Shown: positions 19,087 to 29,975, counted from the stretch's first letter. The stretch is DNA of 64,000 nucleotides from Streptomyces alanosinicus (GCF_014650595.1 NZ_BMVG01000001.1:744001-808000), one strand, 5' to 3'. Notes: a model not told the origin generated them from the letters alone. Numbers and translations are program-made.

Positions 19087-20040
19087 CTAGAAACCCAGCT
19101 TGCGCAGCTGCTTCGGATCACGCTGCCAGTCCTTGGCGACCTTGACATGCAGGTCCAGGAAGACGGGCGTGCCGAGAAGCGCCTCGATCTGCTTGCGGGA
19201 CTTGATGCCGACGTCCTTCAGGCGCTTGCCCTTGGGGCCGATGATGATGCCCTTCTGGCTGGGGCGCTCGATGTAGACGTTGGCGTGGATGTCGAGGAGG
19301 GGACGGTCGGCGGGGCGGTCCTCGCGCGGGAGCATCTCCTCCACGACCACGGCGATGGAGTGCGGCAGCTCGTCGCGGACGCCCTCCAGCGCGGCCTCGC
19401 GGATCAGCTCGGCGATCATGACCTGCTCGGGCTCGTCGGTGAGGTCGCCCTCGGGGTAGAGCGCCGGGCCCTCGGGCAGCAGCGGGATCAGCAGGTCGGC
19501 CAGCAGGTTCACCTGCTTGTCGCCGACCGCGGACACCGGCACGATCTCCGCCCACTCGATGCCCAGCTCCTTGCCGAGCTGGTCGATCGCGATCAGCTGC
19601 TCGGCGAGGGTCTTGGAGTCGACCAGGTCGGTCTTGGTGACGATCGCGACCTTCGGGGTCTTCTTGATCCCCGCCAGCTCCTTCGCGATGAAGCGGTCAC
19701 CCGGGCCGATCTTCTCGTTCGCCGGGAGGCAGAAGCCGATCACGTCCACCTCGGCCCACGTCGTGCGCACGACGTCGTTCAGCCGCTCGCCCAGCAGCGT
19801 GCGCGGCTTGTGCAGTCCAGGGGTGTCGACCAGGATGAGCTGGGCGTCCTCCCGGTGCACGATGCCCCGCACGGTGTGCCGCGTCGTCTGCGGCTGATTC
19901 GCCGTGATGGCCACCTTCTGCCCGACCAGAGCGTTCGTGAGGGTGGACTTGCCCGCGTTGGGGCGGCCCACGAAGCAGGCGAAGCCGGCGCGGTGGACGG
20001 TCTCTGCCGACTCTTCGGATGACGGGGTACGAACGCTCAT
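19087..20040 (-). CDS. era: GTPase Era
   Basis: 317-residue GTPase for 16S rRNA maturation and 30S assembly. G1 is GRPNAGKST, G3 DTPG in LVDTPGLH, G4 TKTD, and the C-terminal KH domain includes GPKGKRLKDVG. ATG 20040 is chosen because AGGGA lies 10 nt upstream; the ATG at 20049 would have only a 2-nt spacer. In many streptomycetes era neighbours the cytidine-deaminase, CorC-like and ybeY genes; here about 3.8 kb of accessory genes separate them. Confidence 0.96.
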   Translation of the reverse strand: MSVRTPSSEESAETVHRAGFACFVGRPNAGKSTLTNALVGQKVAITANQPQTTRHTVRGIVHREDAQLILVDTPGLHKPRTLLGERLNDVVRTTWAEVDVIGFCLPANEKIGPGDRFIAKELAGIKKTPKVAIVTKTDLVDSKTLAEQLIAIDQLGKELGIEWAEIVPVSAVGDKQVNLLADLLIPLLPEGPALYPEGDLTDEPEQVMIAELIREAALEGVRDELPHSIAVVVEEMLPREDRPADRPLLDIHANVYIERPSQKGIIIGPKGKRLKDVGIKSRKQIEALLGTPVFLDLHVKVAKDWQRDPKQLRKLGF

Positions 20041-20058
20041 GCCGTTCATTGTCCCTGA

Positions 20059-21520
<1,462 letters not shown>

Positions 21521-21588
21521 GGGTGCGGACCCCCACGGACGGGAGACGGGAAGAGCGGCGGGACGGGCGGGTGCGGACGCCCGCATGC

Positions 21589-22926
21589 TCAGGTGAGCGT
21601 CAGGGTGAGCACACCGGAGTACGCGCCCGGAGGCGTGAACGCCGGTACGTCCAGGGAGAGTCCGGCGTCGACGGTGAACTCGCCGCCGGTGAGGGCGCCG
21701 TCGGATGTCTGGGCGAGGGTCGCCCCCGAGGTGCCCAGGCTGCCCGCCGAGCCGGCCTTGCAGGTACTGGGGCTGCCGGGCCTGGTCGCGCAGGCGGGGG
21801 TCCAGCTCAGCCGGCCCGCGTCGATCTTGGCGCCGGGACCGGTGAGGTCGGTGACCTTGCCGGTCAGGGACCAGCCCGCGGGCCCGCCGCGGAAGTCCTT
21901 GACGGTCACCGTCCGCAGGGCTCCGGTGGAGGCCCCGCCCTTGCCGAAGTCGACCGCCGACAGCGCGACGGAGTCCCCGGCCTGGGACATGGACAGCGTG
22001 CCCGCCTTGACGGTGGTCGTCAGTTTCTGACTGCCCGGCGGGACGGGCGAGTTGTCGTTGACGACGTACGCGGCGGGGCCTGCCCCCGTGTCCGCGCTCC
22101 AGGCACCGCCCTCATAGGCCACGATCCCCGTGGTCGTCCTGTCCTTGACGACGAGGGAGCCGCTGAAGGAGCCGTGCGCGTCGGCGGTGGCCGTGGCGGT
22201 GTCCGCCGTCTGGTTGCCGCCGGCCCGCCCGGCCAGGGTGACGGTGGCGCCCGGCGTGAAGTTCGTGCCGTTGACCGTGACACTCGCGCCGGAGTCACCG
22301 GAGGCCGAACCCAGTGAGATCGCCCGGGTGTTGGCCGGGGTCCCGTCGGTCGCGGTGACGGTCTGGGACACCGGGGCGGGCGGGGTGGTCACCGTGCACG
22401 GGGTGTCCAGCTCCAGGATGTAGCTGGTGTGGATGTTGTAGTCGCCGGGCGAGAGGGTGATCTGCCCGGCCCTGGTGACGGTGAAGGTGCCGGTCATCGA
22501 GAAGGACGGGAAGGCCGCCTTCCCCGGCACCGGCGGATTCTTCTTCGGTCCCGCGACGGTCACGTCCCCGCTCTGCGCGCCACCGAGGGTGACCTTTCCG
22601 GTCGGGGTCATGATGTCGGCCGGCAGGGCCAGGTCGGTGGGGTTGGACGCGGCGGCCGTGACCACCGTGTAGGTCACGGTGACGGTGTCGCCGACCTTCG
22701 GGCTGGCGTTGTCCACCGAGACACTCGCGGTCGTGGTGCCGTCGATCGGCGGGATGCCGGCGACGGCGGGCGGGATGCAGTGCGTGGCGAAGTCCACGTT
22801 CGTGCCGGCGGCGCCGGCCGGATGGGCCAGCGCGCCGCCCGCGGTGACCGCGAGCGCGGTCGCCCCGAACAGCGACGCCCAGCGCCACCGTCGGGATCTT
22901 CGTGATCTTGGGGGTGTCGAAGCCAT
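21589..22926 (-). CDS. Secreted WxL-like protein with IPT/TIG-type domain
   Basis: 445 residues: signal peptide ending near AHPAGAAG, an N-terminal beta domain with a cysteine pair, a proline-rich stretch PPAPV, an IPT/TIG-like repeat (about 205-310, VTVNGTNFTPGATVTL), and a C-terminal region with GWSLTGKVTD and YSGVLTLTLT, which resembles the two motifs of a WxL domain that binds peptidoglycan. AGGAGG lies about 7 nt before the ATG. It is followed at 69 nt by the DUF916-like gene, the usual partner. The biological role is not known; cell-wall display or adhesion is inferred from family context. Confidence 0.72.
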   Translation of the reverse strand: MASTPPRSRRSRRWRWASLFGATALAVTAGGALAHPAGAAGTNVDFATHCIPPAVAGIPPIDGTTTASVSVDNASPKVGDTVTVTYTVVTAAASNPTDLALPADIMTPTGKVTLGGAQSGDVTVAGPKKNPPVPGKAAFPSFSMTGTFTVTRAGQITLSPGDYNIHTSYILELDTPCTVTTPPAPVSQTVTATDGTPANTRAISLGSASGDSGASVTVNGTNFTPGATVTLAGRAGGNQTADTATATADAHGSFSGSLVVKDRTTTGIVAYEGGAWSADTGAGPAAYVVNDNSPVPPGSQKLTTTVKAGTLSMSQAGDSVALSAVDFGKGGASTGALRTVTVKDFRGGPAGWSLTGKVTDLTGPGAKIDAGRLSWTPACATRPGSPSTCKAGSAGSLGTSGATLAQTSDGALTGGEFTVDAGLSLDVPAFTPPGAYSGVLTLTLT

Positions 22927-23016
22927 GGGGCCCCCTCCTGAGGGTTGCGGGCGCAGCGGCTCGGCTGCGCCGACATGGGGGCATTGATGTGGAGCGGGGG
23001 TGAGAAGTCAAGGGAG

Positions 23017-23056
23017 ATGCCGCAGAAAACTGACGGATCATCAGTTTCTGCGGCAT
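23017..23056 (-). terminator. Strong hairpin between two secreted-protein genes
   Basis: ATGCCGCAGAAAACTGA and TCAGTTTCTGCGGCAT form a stem of about 15 bp with one extra A and a 7-nt loop. It lies 60 nt beyond the stop of the small secreted protein and 90 nt before the WxL-like start, so it can terminate the first and separate the two units. A regulatory hairpin is the alternative. Confidence 0.6.
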
Positions 23057-23117
23057 CCAGGGGAGTTCCGGCCGGAACCGGAACAGATCGCTCGGTCCGG
23101 CGGGGCGCCGCCCTGAC

Positions 23118-23594
23118 TCAGTCGAAGACGAAGGGGCCGGGCGACTGCGGGCCGTTCGCCGTGCAGTTGACGGTGACCCCGAAGATCACCATCTTCAGCG
23201 AGCCGCCGCCCGCGTCCAGCTTGTCACCGGAGGCGACGGTGCCGGGCAGGGGGCCGACGCTGACGGAGTCACCGGTCTTCATGGCGGGGTTCTTCGTCCC
23301 GCTGAACACGACCGAGCCGCCGCCGGCCCTGGCCATGGTGAGGGTGGAGGCGATCGAGTCCTGGGCCACCGCGACCGGCGCGGTGATCGCGGACGAGGTG
23401 AGGGTGATGGTGGCCGAGGTGCCGCTCTGGGTGGCGGTGAGCGTGGCCGTGCCGCCGCCGAAGACGCCGCAGCTCGCGGAGATGGTCGCCGACTGTGGGG
23501 TGACGGCGGCCGCGGTGGGCGCGAAGGCGAGTCCGGTGACCGCGAGGGCCCCGGCGGCCAGTGCCGCACCTGGTGCCGTGCGCTTGGCTCTCAT
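23118..23594 (-). CDS. Small secreted protein of unknown function
   Basis: 158 residues with a signal peptide (MRAKRTAPGAALAAGALAVTGLAFAP, cleaved near TAAAV). The mature part is rich in Thr, Ser, Ala and Gly with alternating beta-strand patterns and two cysteines, one near each end. Its layout, SxTISASCG to NCTANG, resembles the N-terminal domain of the adjacent 445-residue secreted protein, so the two may be related. It is the third member of the secreted WxL-like locus. No catalytic motif is visible. Confidence 0.72.
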   Translation of the reverse strand: MRAKRTAPGAALAAGALAVTGLAFAPTAAAVTPQSATISASCGVFGGGTATLTATQSGTSATITLTSSAITAPVAVAQDSIASTLTMARAGGGSVVFSGTKNPAMKTGDSVSVGPLPGTVASGDKLDAGGGSLKMVIFGVTVNCTANGPQSPGPFVFD

Positions 23595-23746
23595 GGAGAT
23601 CCGCTTCCCTTCCCTGGGGGGAGTGCCGTGTGGGGGGACGACGACGGGCGAGGAGGCCTGGGCAGAAGGGTGCGGACACACTGCGTCGGCGGTGCGGATC
23701 TGACGGCCCGTCGGAACGTACGGCTTTATTGATGCGCAGGAGCAAG

Positions 23747-23765
23747 AACTCAACAAGGTTGAATT
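23747..23765. promoter_or_regulatory. Inverted repeat upstream of the small secreted protein
   Basis: TCAAC-AAG-GTTGA (23750-23762) with further partial symmetry on both sides lies about 155 bp upstream of the 23594 start, within an AT-richer stretch. It could be an operator. No -35/-10 pair could be placed with confidence. Confidence 0.3.
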
Positions 23766-23822
23766 CCAGCCGACCTTTCGTTCGGCCCGTACCCGCTCGG
23801 CGGGCTAGGCCCTGTCGTCGGC

Positions 23823-24176
23823 TCAGCCCGCGGAAACGGTGAGCCGGACGACCCCGTCCAGCCCGGCGAGCAGCACCGGCGTCCCCGCCCCGCCGAGGTC
23901 GGAAACGGCGTCCAGATCCTCGGCCGGCACCGACTCCGACTCGCTCACCACCGCCGCCGCTTCCAAGGACGTCGCCCCCGACGCCACGGCCATGGCGACG
24001 GCCGTGCGCAGCGCGCTCAGCCGCAGCGAGGCCAGCTCCACCGACCCGGCGGCATACGTCCGCCCGGTCTCGTCCCGTACGGCCGCCCCCTCGGGCACAC
24101 CGTTGCGGGCCCGCACGGAGCGGGCCAAGGTCACGATCTTGCGGTCCTCGGGGTCCAGCGCGTTGCTCTCGGTCAT
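23823..24176 (-). CDS. Cytidine-deaminase-like protein lacking the zinc site
   Basis: 117 residues with the cytidine-deaminase length and order (ALDPEDRKIVTLARSVRARNG, then TYAAGSVELASLRLSALRTAVAMAVASGA). In active enzymes the segment after the strand holds H/C-A-E and a later P-C-x-x-C; here these are VEL and no cysteines occur at all. It therefore keeps the fold but cannot bind catalytic zinc. In Streptomyces this gene travels with era and the CorC-like gene, suggesting a retained non-catalytic role, for example nucleoside binding. Confidence 0.75.
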   Translation of the reverse strand: MTESNALDPEDRKIVTLARSVRARNGVPEGAAVRDETGRTYAAGSVELASLRLSALRTAVAMAVASGATSLEAAAVVSESESVPAEDLDAVSDLGGAGTPVLLAGLDGVVRLTVSAG

Positions 24177-24204
24177 GCCCAGAGCATACGAAGCCCGGGC
24201 CCGT

Positions 24205-25098
24205 TCACCCCGCCACGGGGTACATCGCGCCCCGCCGGCCCTCCGGGGACGCCAGCCACTCCAGCTTGGCCGCGGTGTTCGCCTCCTCCAGCGGAGTGTG
24301 CAGCACGACCATCAGATCGGGCCGGGCCGGCACCTTCATCGCCGTCGACTCCACCACGAGCAGCCCGACCAGCGGATGCTCCAGCTCCTTGCGGATCTGC
24401 CCCTGGTCCTCGATGTCCCGCTCGGCCCACAGCCGGACGAACTCGGGGCTGCGCTCGGACACCTCGGCGAGCACCTCCTGGAACCCCTCGTCGTCCGGCC
24501 GCGCCGCGCACGCGGCCCGGAACTGCGCCACGACCGTACGCGCGTTCCGCTCCCAGCTGTGGCTGCGCGACCGGTACAGCGGATCGCAGAAGAAGTCGAC
24601 GAGGCAGTTCTGTGTGTGGTCGGCACGTGTGGGGTCGGAACGCATACCGAGCACGATCGCGGCCGCGTCGTTGTACATCACGCAGTTGTAGTACAGGTCC
24701 ATGATGTGCGCCGGATACGGCATCCAGGTGTCGATCAGCCGCCGCAGCCCGTCGCACATGTCCCGCTTCTCCGGCGCCACTTCGGGCGCGGGCGGGTTCA
24801 TCCCGGCCAGCAGGTACAGATGCCGGCGCTCGGCGTCGCTCAGCCGCAGCACCCGGGCGACGGCGTCGAGCACCGACGGGGAGACGGAGATCTCCCGCCC
24901 CTGCTCCAGCCACTGGTACCAGGACGCGCCGACACCGGCGAGCACGGCGACCTCCTCCCGGCGCAGTCCGGGCGTACGGCGTCTGCCCCCGCCGCCGGGC
25001 AGTCCGGCCTCCTCCGGGCTGACCCGGGCCCGCCGGCTCATCAGGAACTCACGCAGTTCATTGCGCCGTTCGCTCTTCGTCTCCCCCGCAGCAGGCAC
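24205..25098 (-). CDS. XRE-type regulator with MmyB-like ligand domain
   Basis: 297 residues. An N-terminal helix-turn-helix (RRRTPGLRREEVAVLAGVGASWYQWLEQGR) is followed by a C-terminal MmyB-like domain (about 110-290, with MDLYYNCVMYNDAAAIVLG). The GTG start at 25098 is preceded by GGAGG with a 7-nt spacer. It is divergent from a DHA2-type exporter with a 109-bp intergenic region holding a perfect palindrome, so it probably represses or activates the exporter in response to a small molecule. Confidence 0.85.
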   Translation of the reverse strand: MPAAGETKSERRNELREFLMSRRARVSPEEAGLPGGGGRRRTPGLRREEVAVLAGVGASWYQWLEQGREISVSPSVLDAVARVLRLSDAERRHLYLLAGMNPPAPEVAPEKRDMCDGLRRLIDTWMPYPAHIMDLYYNCVMYNDAAAIVLGMRSDPTRADHTQNCLVDFFCDPLYRSRSHSWERNARTVVAQFRAACAARPDDEGFQEVLAEVSERSPEFVRLWAERDIEDQGQIRKELEHPLVGLLVVESTAMKVPARPDLMVVLHTPLEEANTAAKLEWLASPEGRRGAMYPVAG

Positions 25099-25140
25099 GT
25101 ACCGCTCCTCCCCCGTCGTGTCCGACGGCCCCGCCGTGTC

Positions 25141-25157
25141 TGGTGGTGCCACCACCA
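25141..25157. promoter_or_regulatory. Palindromic operator between regulator and exporter
   Basis: TGGTGGTG-C-CACCACCA has perfect 8-bp arms around one base, midway between the divergent starts at 25098 and 25208. It is the most likely binding site for the regulator, controlling both genes. The partly repetitive GGT/ACC composition lowers confidence slightly. Confidence 0.55.
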
Positions 25158-25207
25158 CCATAAGTTCCGACTCCCCACGGGTGTTCCGCACGTCCGAAGC
25201 TCGATCC

Positions 25208-26632
25208 ATGGCGATCGACACCACCACCCAGACCACTCTCTCCACGGGCACACCGCCCGACACCGCCCGGCCGCCGCGGCTCACGACGCGCGACAGGCTC
25301 GTCCTGTTCGTGCTGTGCGCGGCCCAGTTCATGGTCGCGCTGGACTTCTCCGTCCTGAACGTGGCCCTGCCCGATCTCGGCACCGACCTCGGCATGAGCC
25401 GCTCGGCGCTGCAGTGGGCCGTCACCGCGTTCGCGCTGCCCTCCGGCGGCTTCCTGCTCCTCTTCGGCCGCATCGGCGACCTGTACGGCCGTCGCAAGCT
25501 GTTCCTGACCGGCCTGGCCCTGTTCGGCGCGGCCTCGCTGCTGGCGACCCTGGCCTGGGACCCGGCGTCGTTCCTGGCCGGGCGGGCGCTGCAGGGTCTG
25601 GGCGCGGCGGCGATCGTGCCGACCGCCATGTCCCTGCTGACCACGACCTTCCCGGAGGGGCCGGCCCGTGACCGCGCCCTCGGCATCGCCGGCACGGTGA
25701 TGTCGCTGGGCTACACGGTCGGCATGGTCGCGGGCGGAATGCTGACCGACGCGCTCGGCTGGCGCTCCACGATGGCCCTGCTCACCGTGTCCGCGCTCAT
25801 CGTGCTGCCGCTGGCCCCGGGCCTGCTGCCGGAGTCGCGCACCCCGGACCGCCCGCGTCTGGACATACCCGGCGCGGTCACCGTCACCGCCGGTCTGCTG
25901 TCCCTGATCTACGCCCTGTCCACGGCCGCCGACCACGGCTTCGGCCGCGCGGACGTCCTCGTCACCCTGGTCGCCGGTCTGCTCCTGCTGACCGCGTTCA
26001 CGGTCGTCGAGTCCCGTACGGCCGCTCCCCTGGTCTCGCTGCCGATGCTGCGGCGCCGCACGGTGGCCTGGGGCAATGTGGGCGGTCTGGTCACCTTCTC
26101 GATGATGTCGACGGTGATCTTCGTCCTGACCCTGTATCTGCAGGAGATCCTGCGGCTGTCGGCGTTCGAGACCGGCCTGGTCTTCGGCGTCCAGGGCGTA
26201 CTGTCGGCGATCGCCGGCTCGCTCGCCCCGAAGGTGATCGGCCGCTTCGGTGCCCGCCGCACCCTGGTCGGCTCGCTGACCGGCCAGGGCGCGCTGATCG
26301 CGGCCCTGCTCCTGCTGAACTCCCACGTCTGGTCGGTCTGGCTCGCCACGGCCGCGGTGTCCCTGGCGAGCGTGTGCCACCTGGGCGCGATCATCTCCTA
26401 CGGCCTGACCGTCACCTCCGGTGTCCCGGACGAGGAACAGGGCCTGGCCACCGGCCTGGTGACCTCCACCCAGCAGGTCGGCATCACGGTCGGCATCCCG
26501 CTGCTGGGCGTGCTGGCCACCACCTCCCACGACCTGCTGGCCGGCGTCCACACGGTCCTCGCCCTGGACGCGCTGATCGTCCTGGCCGCCGCGGCCCTGG
26601 TCGGACTGGGCCTGCGCCAGGGCCGGAAATGA
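25208..26632 (+). CDS. MFS multidrug exporter, DHA2 (EmrB/QacA) family
   Basis: 474 residues with about 14 membrane helices. The N-terminal helix has the DHA2 signature ALDFSVLNVALPDLG, followed by motif A GRIGDLYGRRK and the antiporter motif C region (GIAGTVMSLGYTVGMVAGG). Typical of proton-driven drug export. Divergent from an MmyB-type regulator that probably controls it. Confidence 0.92.
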   Translation: MAIDTTTQTTLSTGTPPDTARPPRLTTRDRLVLFVLCAAQFMVALDFSVLNVALPDLGTDLGMSRSALQWAVTAFALPSGGFLLLFGRIGDLYGRRKLFLTGLALFGAASLLATLAWDPASFLAGRALQGLGAAAIVPTAMSLLTTTFPEGPARDRALGIAGTVMSLGYTVGMVAGGMLTDALGWRSTMALLTVSALIVLPLAPGLLPESRTPDRPRLDIPGAVTVTAGLLSLIYALSTAADHGFGRADVLVTLVAGLLLLTAFTVVESRTAAPLVSLPMLRRRTVAWGNVGGLVTFSMMSTVIFVLTLYLQEILRLSAFETGLVFGVQGVLSAIAGSLAPKVIGRFGARRTLVGSLTGQGALIAALLLLNSHVWSVWLATAAVSLASVCHLGAIISYGLTVTSGVPDEEQGLATGLVTSTQQVGITVGIPLLGVLATTSHDLLAGVHTVLALDALIVLAAAALVGLGLRQGRK

Positions 26633-26670
26633 CGGGAACGCGAGTCGGGGCGGGCCCGGCGGGGCCAGGC

Positions 26671-27030
26671 CTAGGGCCTGTCCAGGCGGAGTCGCTCCGC
26701 CTTGGGCAGGCCCGCGACGACGAGGTCGTACGAGTCCTCGATCAGCTCTTTCAGCAGGCGGTCGGGGAGCCCGCCGTCCACCGTCACGGTGTTCCAGTGC
26801 CGCTTGTTCATGTGCCAGCCGGGGGCGATCAGTCCCTCGTGGTCGGCCCGCAGGCGGACGGCGTCCTCGGGGTCGCACTTGAGGTTGACCGTCAGGGGCC
26901 GCCCGTCCAGGCTGCTCAGGGCGAACATCTTGCCCAGCACCTTGAAGACGGAGGCCTCCGGGCCGAAGGGGAAGTCCTCCACGGCCGCGTTGAACGACAG
27001 GCAGAAGGCGCGCAACTGCTGTGGTGTCAC
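26671..27030 (-). CDS. MmcQ/YjbR family protein
   Basis: 119 residues of the CyaY-like YjbR fold (LRAFCLSFNAAVEDFPFG, VNLKCDP, HMNKRHWNTV). Proteins of this family bind DNA or have unknown roles. GTG start overlaps the stop of the CorC-like gene (GTGA), so it is the last gene of the phoH-ybeY-corC operon. Its last codons and TAG stop lie in CTAGGGCCTGTCC (26671-26683), the end of a palindromic-repeat type found elsewhere in the window. Confidence 0.88.
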   Translation of the reverse strand: MTPQQLRAFCLSFNAAVEDFPFGPEASVFKVLGKMFALSSLDGRPLTVNLKCDPEDAVRLRADHEGLIAPGWHMNKRHWNTVTVDGGLPDRLLKELIEDSYDLVVAGLPKAERLRLDRP

Positions 27031-28313
27031 TCCGTCTTCCCTTCCCCGGCGGGTTCGACCAGGACCGTCACGATCTTGTTCCGGCGGCCGGACGCGGCCT
27101 CCGCGGTCAGCTTCAGCCGGCGTTCGTCGGGCAGTTCGACCTCGGCGGACGCGCCCGCGATGGGGACGCGTCCGAGAGCCTTGGCAAGCAGTCCGCCGAC
27201 GGTCTCCACGTCCTCGTCGTCGTACTCCTCCAGGCCGTACAGCTCGCCGAGGTCGGTGATGTCGAGGCGGGCCGTGACCCGGTAGCGGTCGTCGCCGAGG
27301 TCCTCCACGGGCGGCAGTTCCCGGTCGTACTCGTCGGTGATCTCGCCGACGATCTCCTCCAGGATGTCCTCGATGGTGACGATGCCCGCGGTGCCGCCGT
27401 ACTCGTCGATGACGACCGCGACGTGGTTGCGTTCCTTCTGCATCTCGCGCAGCAGGTCACCGGCGTTCTTGGTGTCCGGCACGAAGACGGCCGGCCGCAT
27501 GGCGGTGGAGACCAGGTCGCTCTCGGCGTCCCGGCTGATGTGCGTCTTGCGGACCAGGTCCTTCAGATACACGATCCCGACGATGTCGTCCTCGCTCTCG
27601 CCGGTCACCGGGATCCGCGAGAACCCGGAGCGCAGGGCGAGGGTGAGAGCCTGCCGGATGGTCTTGTACCGCTCGATCACCACGAGGTCGGTGCGCGGCA
27701 CCATGACCTCCCGTACGAGGGTGTCGCCCAGCTCGAAGACCGAGTGCACCATCCGGCGCTCCTCGTCCTCGATCAGCGACTCCTTCTCGGCGAGGTCGAC
27801 CAGCGCGCGCAGCTCGGCCTCGGAGGCGAACGGGCCGCGCCGAAAGCCCTTGCCGGGCGTGAGGGCGTTGCCGATGAGGATCAGCAGCGACGGGATCGGC
27901 CCCATGATCCGGGCCAGCGGCAGCAGCACATACGCCGCCACCGTCGCCGTGTTGAGCGGATGCTGGCGGCCGATGGTGCGCGGCGAGACACCGACGGCGA
28001 CGTACGACACCAGGACCATGACCCCGATGGCGACCAGCAGGGCCTGCCAGGTGGCGGCGAACTCCTGCAGACAGGCGTACGTCACCAGGGCCGCGGCCGC
28101 CATCTCGCAGGCGACGCGGACCAGCAGGGCCACATTCAGATAGCGGGTGGGGTCGGCGGCGATCTGCGCCAGCCTGGCGCCGCCGCGCCGCCCGGACTTG
28201 ACGGCCTCCTCGGCGCGGAAGCTGGAGATCCGGGCGAGGCCCGCCTCCGCGCAGGCGGCGAGCCAGGCGACGACGACCAGAGCGATCGCGCCGACCACGA
28301 TCTGCACAGACAT
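27027..28313 (-). CDS. CNNM/CorC-type transporter (hemolysin family)
   Basis: 428 residues: a DUF21 membrane domain (about 1-190, three to four helices), two CBS domains (about 200-320, around DLVVIERYKTIRQALTLALRSGFSRIPVTGE) and a C-terminal CorC_HlyC domain with VETVGGLLAKALGRVP. The family is linked to magnesium/cobalt efflux. It lies 9 nt after ybeY in the conserved phoH-ybeY-corC order. Confidence 0.92.
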   Translation of the reverse strand: MSVQIVVGAIALVVVAWLAACAEAGLARISSFRAEEAVKSGRRGGARLAQIAADPTRYLNVALLVRVACEMAAAALVTYACLQEFAATWQALLVAIGVMVLVSYVAVGVSPRTIGRQHPLNTATVAAYVLLPLARIMGPIPSLLILIGNALTPGKGFRRGPFASEAELRALVDLAEKESLIEDEERRMVHSVFELGDTLVREVMVPRTDLVVIERYKTIRQALTLALRSGFSRIPVTGESEDDIVGIVYLKDLVRKTHISRDAESDLVSTAMRPAVFVPDTKNAGDLLREMQKERNHVAVVIDEYGGTAGIVTIEDILEEIVGEITDEYDRELPPVEDLGDDRYRVTARLDITDLGELYGLEEYDDEDVETVGGLLAKALGRVPIAGASAEVELPDERRLKLTAEAASGRRNKIVTVLVEPAGEGKTE

Positions 28314-28322
28314 CCGGCGCGC

Positions 28323-28820
28323 TTACGAGACGGTGGGCGCCGGGGACGGCCCGGTCAGCCCGTGCTCGGCCCGCCAGCCGTCCACGATGGCGGCCTGGAG
28401 CCCGAACATCTCCGCCTTCTCGTCGGGCTCCTCGTGGTCGTATCCGAGCAGGTGCAGCACGCCATGGACGGTGAGCAGCTGAAGCTCCTCGTCCATGGAG
28501 TGCTGCGTCGGCGCCTCGGCGCCCTGCTTGGCGGCGACCTCCGGGCACAGCACGATGTCGCCGAGCAGCCCCTGCGGCGGCTCGTCGTCGTCCTTCGAGG
28601 GCGGCCGCAGCTCGTCCATCGGGAACGACATGACATCGGTGGGACCCGGCAGGTCCATCCACTGGATGTGCAGCTGCTCCATGGCGTCGGCGTCCACGAC
28701 GATCACCGAGAGCTCGGAAAGCGGGTGGATGCGCATCCGCGCGAGCGCATAGCGGGCGATGTCGAGGACCGCCTGCTCGTCTACCTCGGTACCGGATTCG
28801 TTGTTGACGTCGATCGACAT
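28323..28820 (-). CDS. ybeY: Endoribonuclease YbeY
   Basis: 165 residues; zinc-dependent single-strand RNase for 16S rRNA 3' processing and ribosome quality control. The zinc motif [16 protein letters not shown] is intact, and the N-terminal [12 protein letters not shown] is the family start. It follows phoH by 12 nt. Confidence 0.95.
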   Translation of the reverse strand: MSIDVNNESGTEVDEQAVLDIARYALARMRIHPLSELSVIVVDADAMEQLHIQWMDLPGPTDVMSFPMDELRPPSKDDDEPPQGLLGDIVLCPEVAAKQGAEAPTQHSMDEELQLLTVHGVLHLLGYDHEEPDEKAEMFGLQAAIVDGWRAEHGLTGPSPAPTVS

Positions 28821-28832
28821 GGCCGTGCTGGT

Positions 28833-29915
28833 CTACTTCCCCTTGGTGCCCTTGGCGCCGGACTTGCCCCGGCCGCCCTTGTGGGTGCCGTTCTCGGTGC
28901 CGTGCTTGCTGTCGTACTCCTCGTACGCGTCGACGATACGGCCCACCAGCCGATGCCGTACGACATCGTGGGACGACAGCCGGGAGAAGTGGACGTCCTC
29001 GACGCCTTCCAGGATCTCCTGCACCTGCCGCAGACCGCTCTTGGTGCCGCCCGGCAGGTCGACCTGCGTCACATCGCCCGTGATCACGATCTTCGAGTCG
29101 AAGCCGAGGCGGGTGAGGAACATCTTCATCTGCTCGGGGCTCGTGTTCTGGGCCTCGTCCAGGATGATGAAGGCGTCGTTGAGCGTACGGCCGCGCATGT
29201 ACGCGAGCGGCGCGACCTCGATCGTCCCGGCGGCCATCAGCCGCGGGATGGAGTCCGGGTCGAGCATGTCGTGCAGCGCGTCGTACAGCGGACGCAGATA
29301 GGGGTCGATCTTCTCGTAGAGCGTGCCGGGCAGGAAGCCGAGCCGCTCACCGGCCTCGACGGCGGGGCGGGTCAGGATGATCCGGTTGACCTGCTTGGAC
29401 TGCAGGGCCTGGACGGCCTTGGCCATGGCCAGATAGGTCTTGCCGGTACCGGCGGGCCCGATGCCGAAGACGATCGTGTGCTTGTCGATCGCGTCGACGT
29501 ACCGCTTCTGGTTGAGGGTCTTGGGGCGGATGGTCCGGCCCCGCGAGGACAGGATGTTCTGCGTCAGTACCTGCGCCGGGGTCTCCGGCCCGTCGCTCGT
29601 CCCGTTCTCGCTCGCCTTGAGCATGGCGATCGAGCGTTCCACTGCGTCCTCCGTCATCGGCTGTCCGGTGCGGAGCACCAGCATCATCTCGTCGAACACG
29701 CGGGAAATGAGGGCGACATCGCTGGGGTCGCCGACCGCGCTGATCTCATTGCCCCGGACATGTATGTCGGCCGCCGGGAAGGCCTTCTCGATCACACGCA
29801 GAAGGGAGTCGCCGGAACCCAGCACGGTCACCATGGGGTGCTGGGCGGGGACGGTGAACTGCGCTCTCGCCTGCTCCTGCGCGGGGGTGGTGTGAGCTGT
29901 GGGTGTCTGTGTCAT
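28833..29915 (-). CDS. phoH: PhoH-like ATPase
   Basis: 360 residues. A KH-like N-terminal region precedes the PhoH ATPase with Walker [13 protein letters not shown] near residue 155 and Walker [10 protein letters not shown]. Probably an RNA-related ATPase working with YbeY, its operon partner. The C-terminus is a Lys/Gly-rich tail. First gene of the phoH-ybeY-corC-yjbR unit; the 135 bp upstream contain a hairpin (29954-29975). Confidence 0.94.
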   Translation of the reverse strand: MTQTPTAHTTPAQEQARAQFTVPAQHPMVTVLGSGDSLLRVIEKAFPAADIHVRGNEISAVGDPSDVALISRVFDEMMLVLRTGQPMTEDAVERSIAMLKASENGTSDGPETPAQVLTQNILSSRGRTIRPKTLNQKRYVDAIDKHTIVFGIGPAGTGKTYLAMAKAVQALQSKQVNRIILTRPAVEAGERLGFLPGTLYEKIDPYLRPLYDALHDMLDPDSIPRLMAAGTIEVAPLAYMRGRTLNDAFIILDEAQNTSPEQMKMFLTRLGFDSKIVITGDVTQVDLPGGTKSGLRQVQEILEGVEDVHFSRLSSHDVVRHRLVGRIVDAYEEYDSKHGTENGTHKGGRGKSGAKGTKGK

Positions 29916-29953
29916 GGGCCGGCGCTGAAGGCCTGCGCTTCCTCCTCGTCACG

Positions 29954-29975
29954 GCCGCCTGGCTGAGGGCGGCCT
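29954..29975 (-). terminator. Hairpin downstream of the PfkB kinase
   Basis: GGCCGCC, an 8-nt loop, then GGCGGCC form a 7-bp GC stem between the kinase stop (30051) and the phoH start (29915). It could terminate the kinase transcript. No U-tract. Confidence 0.45.
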
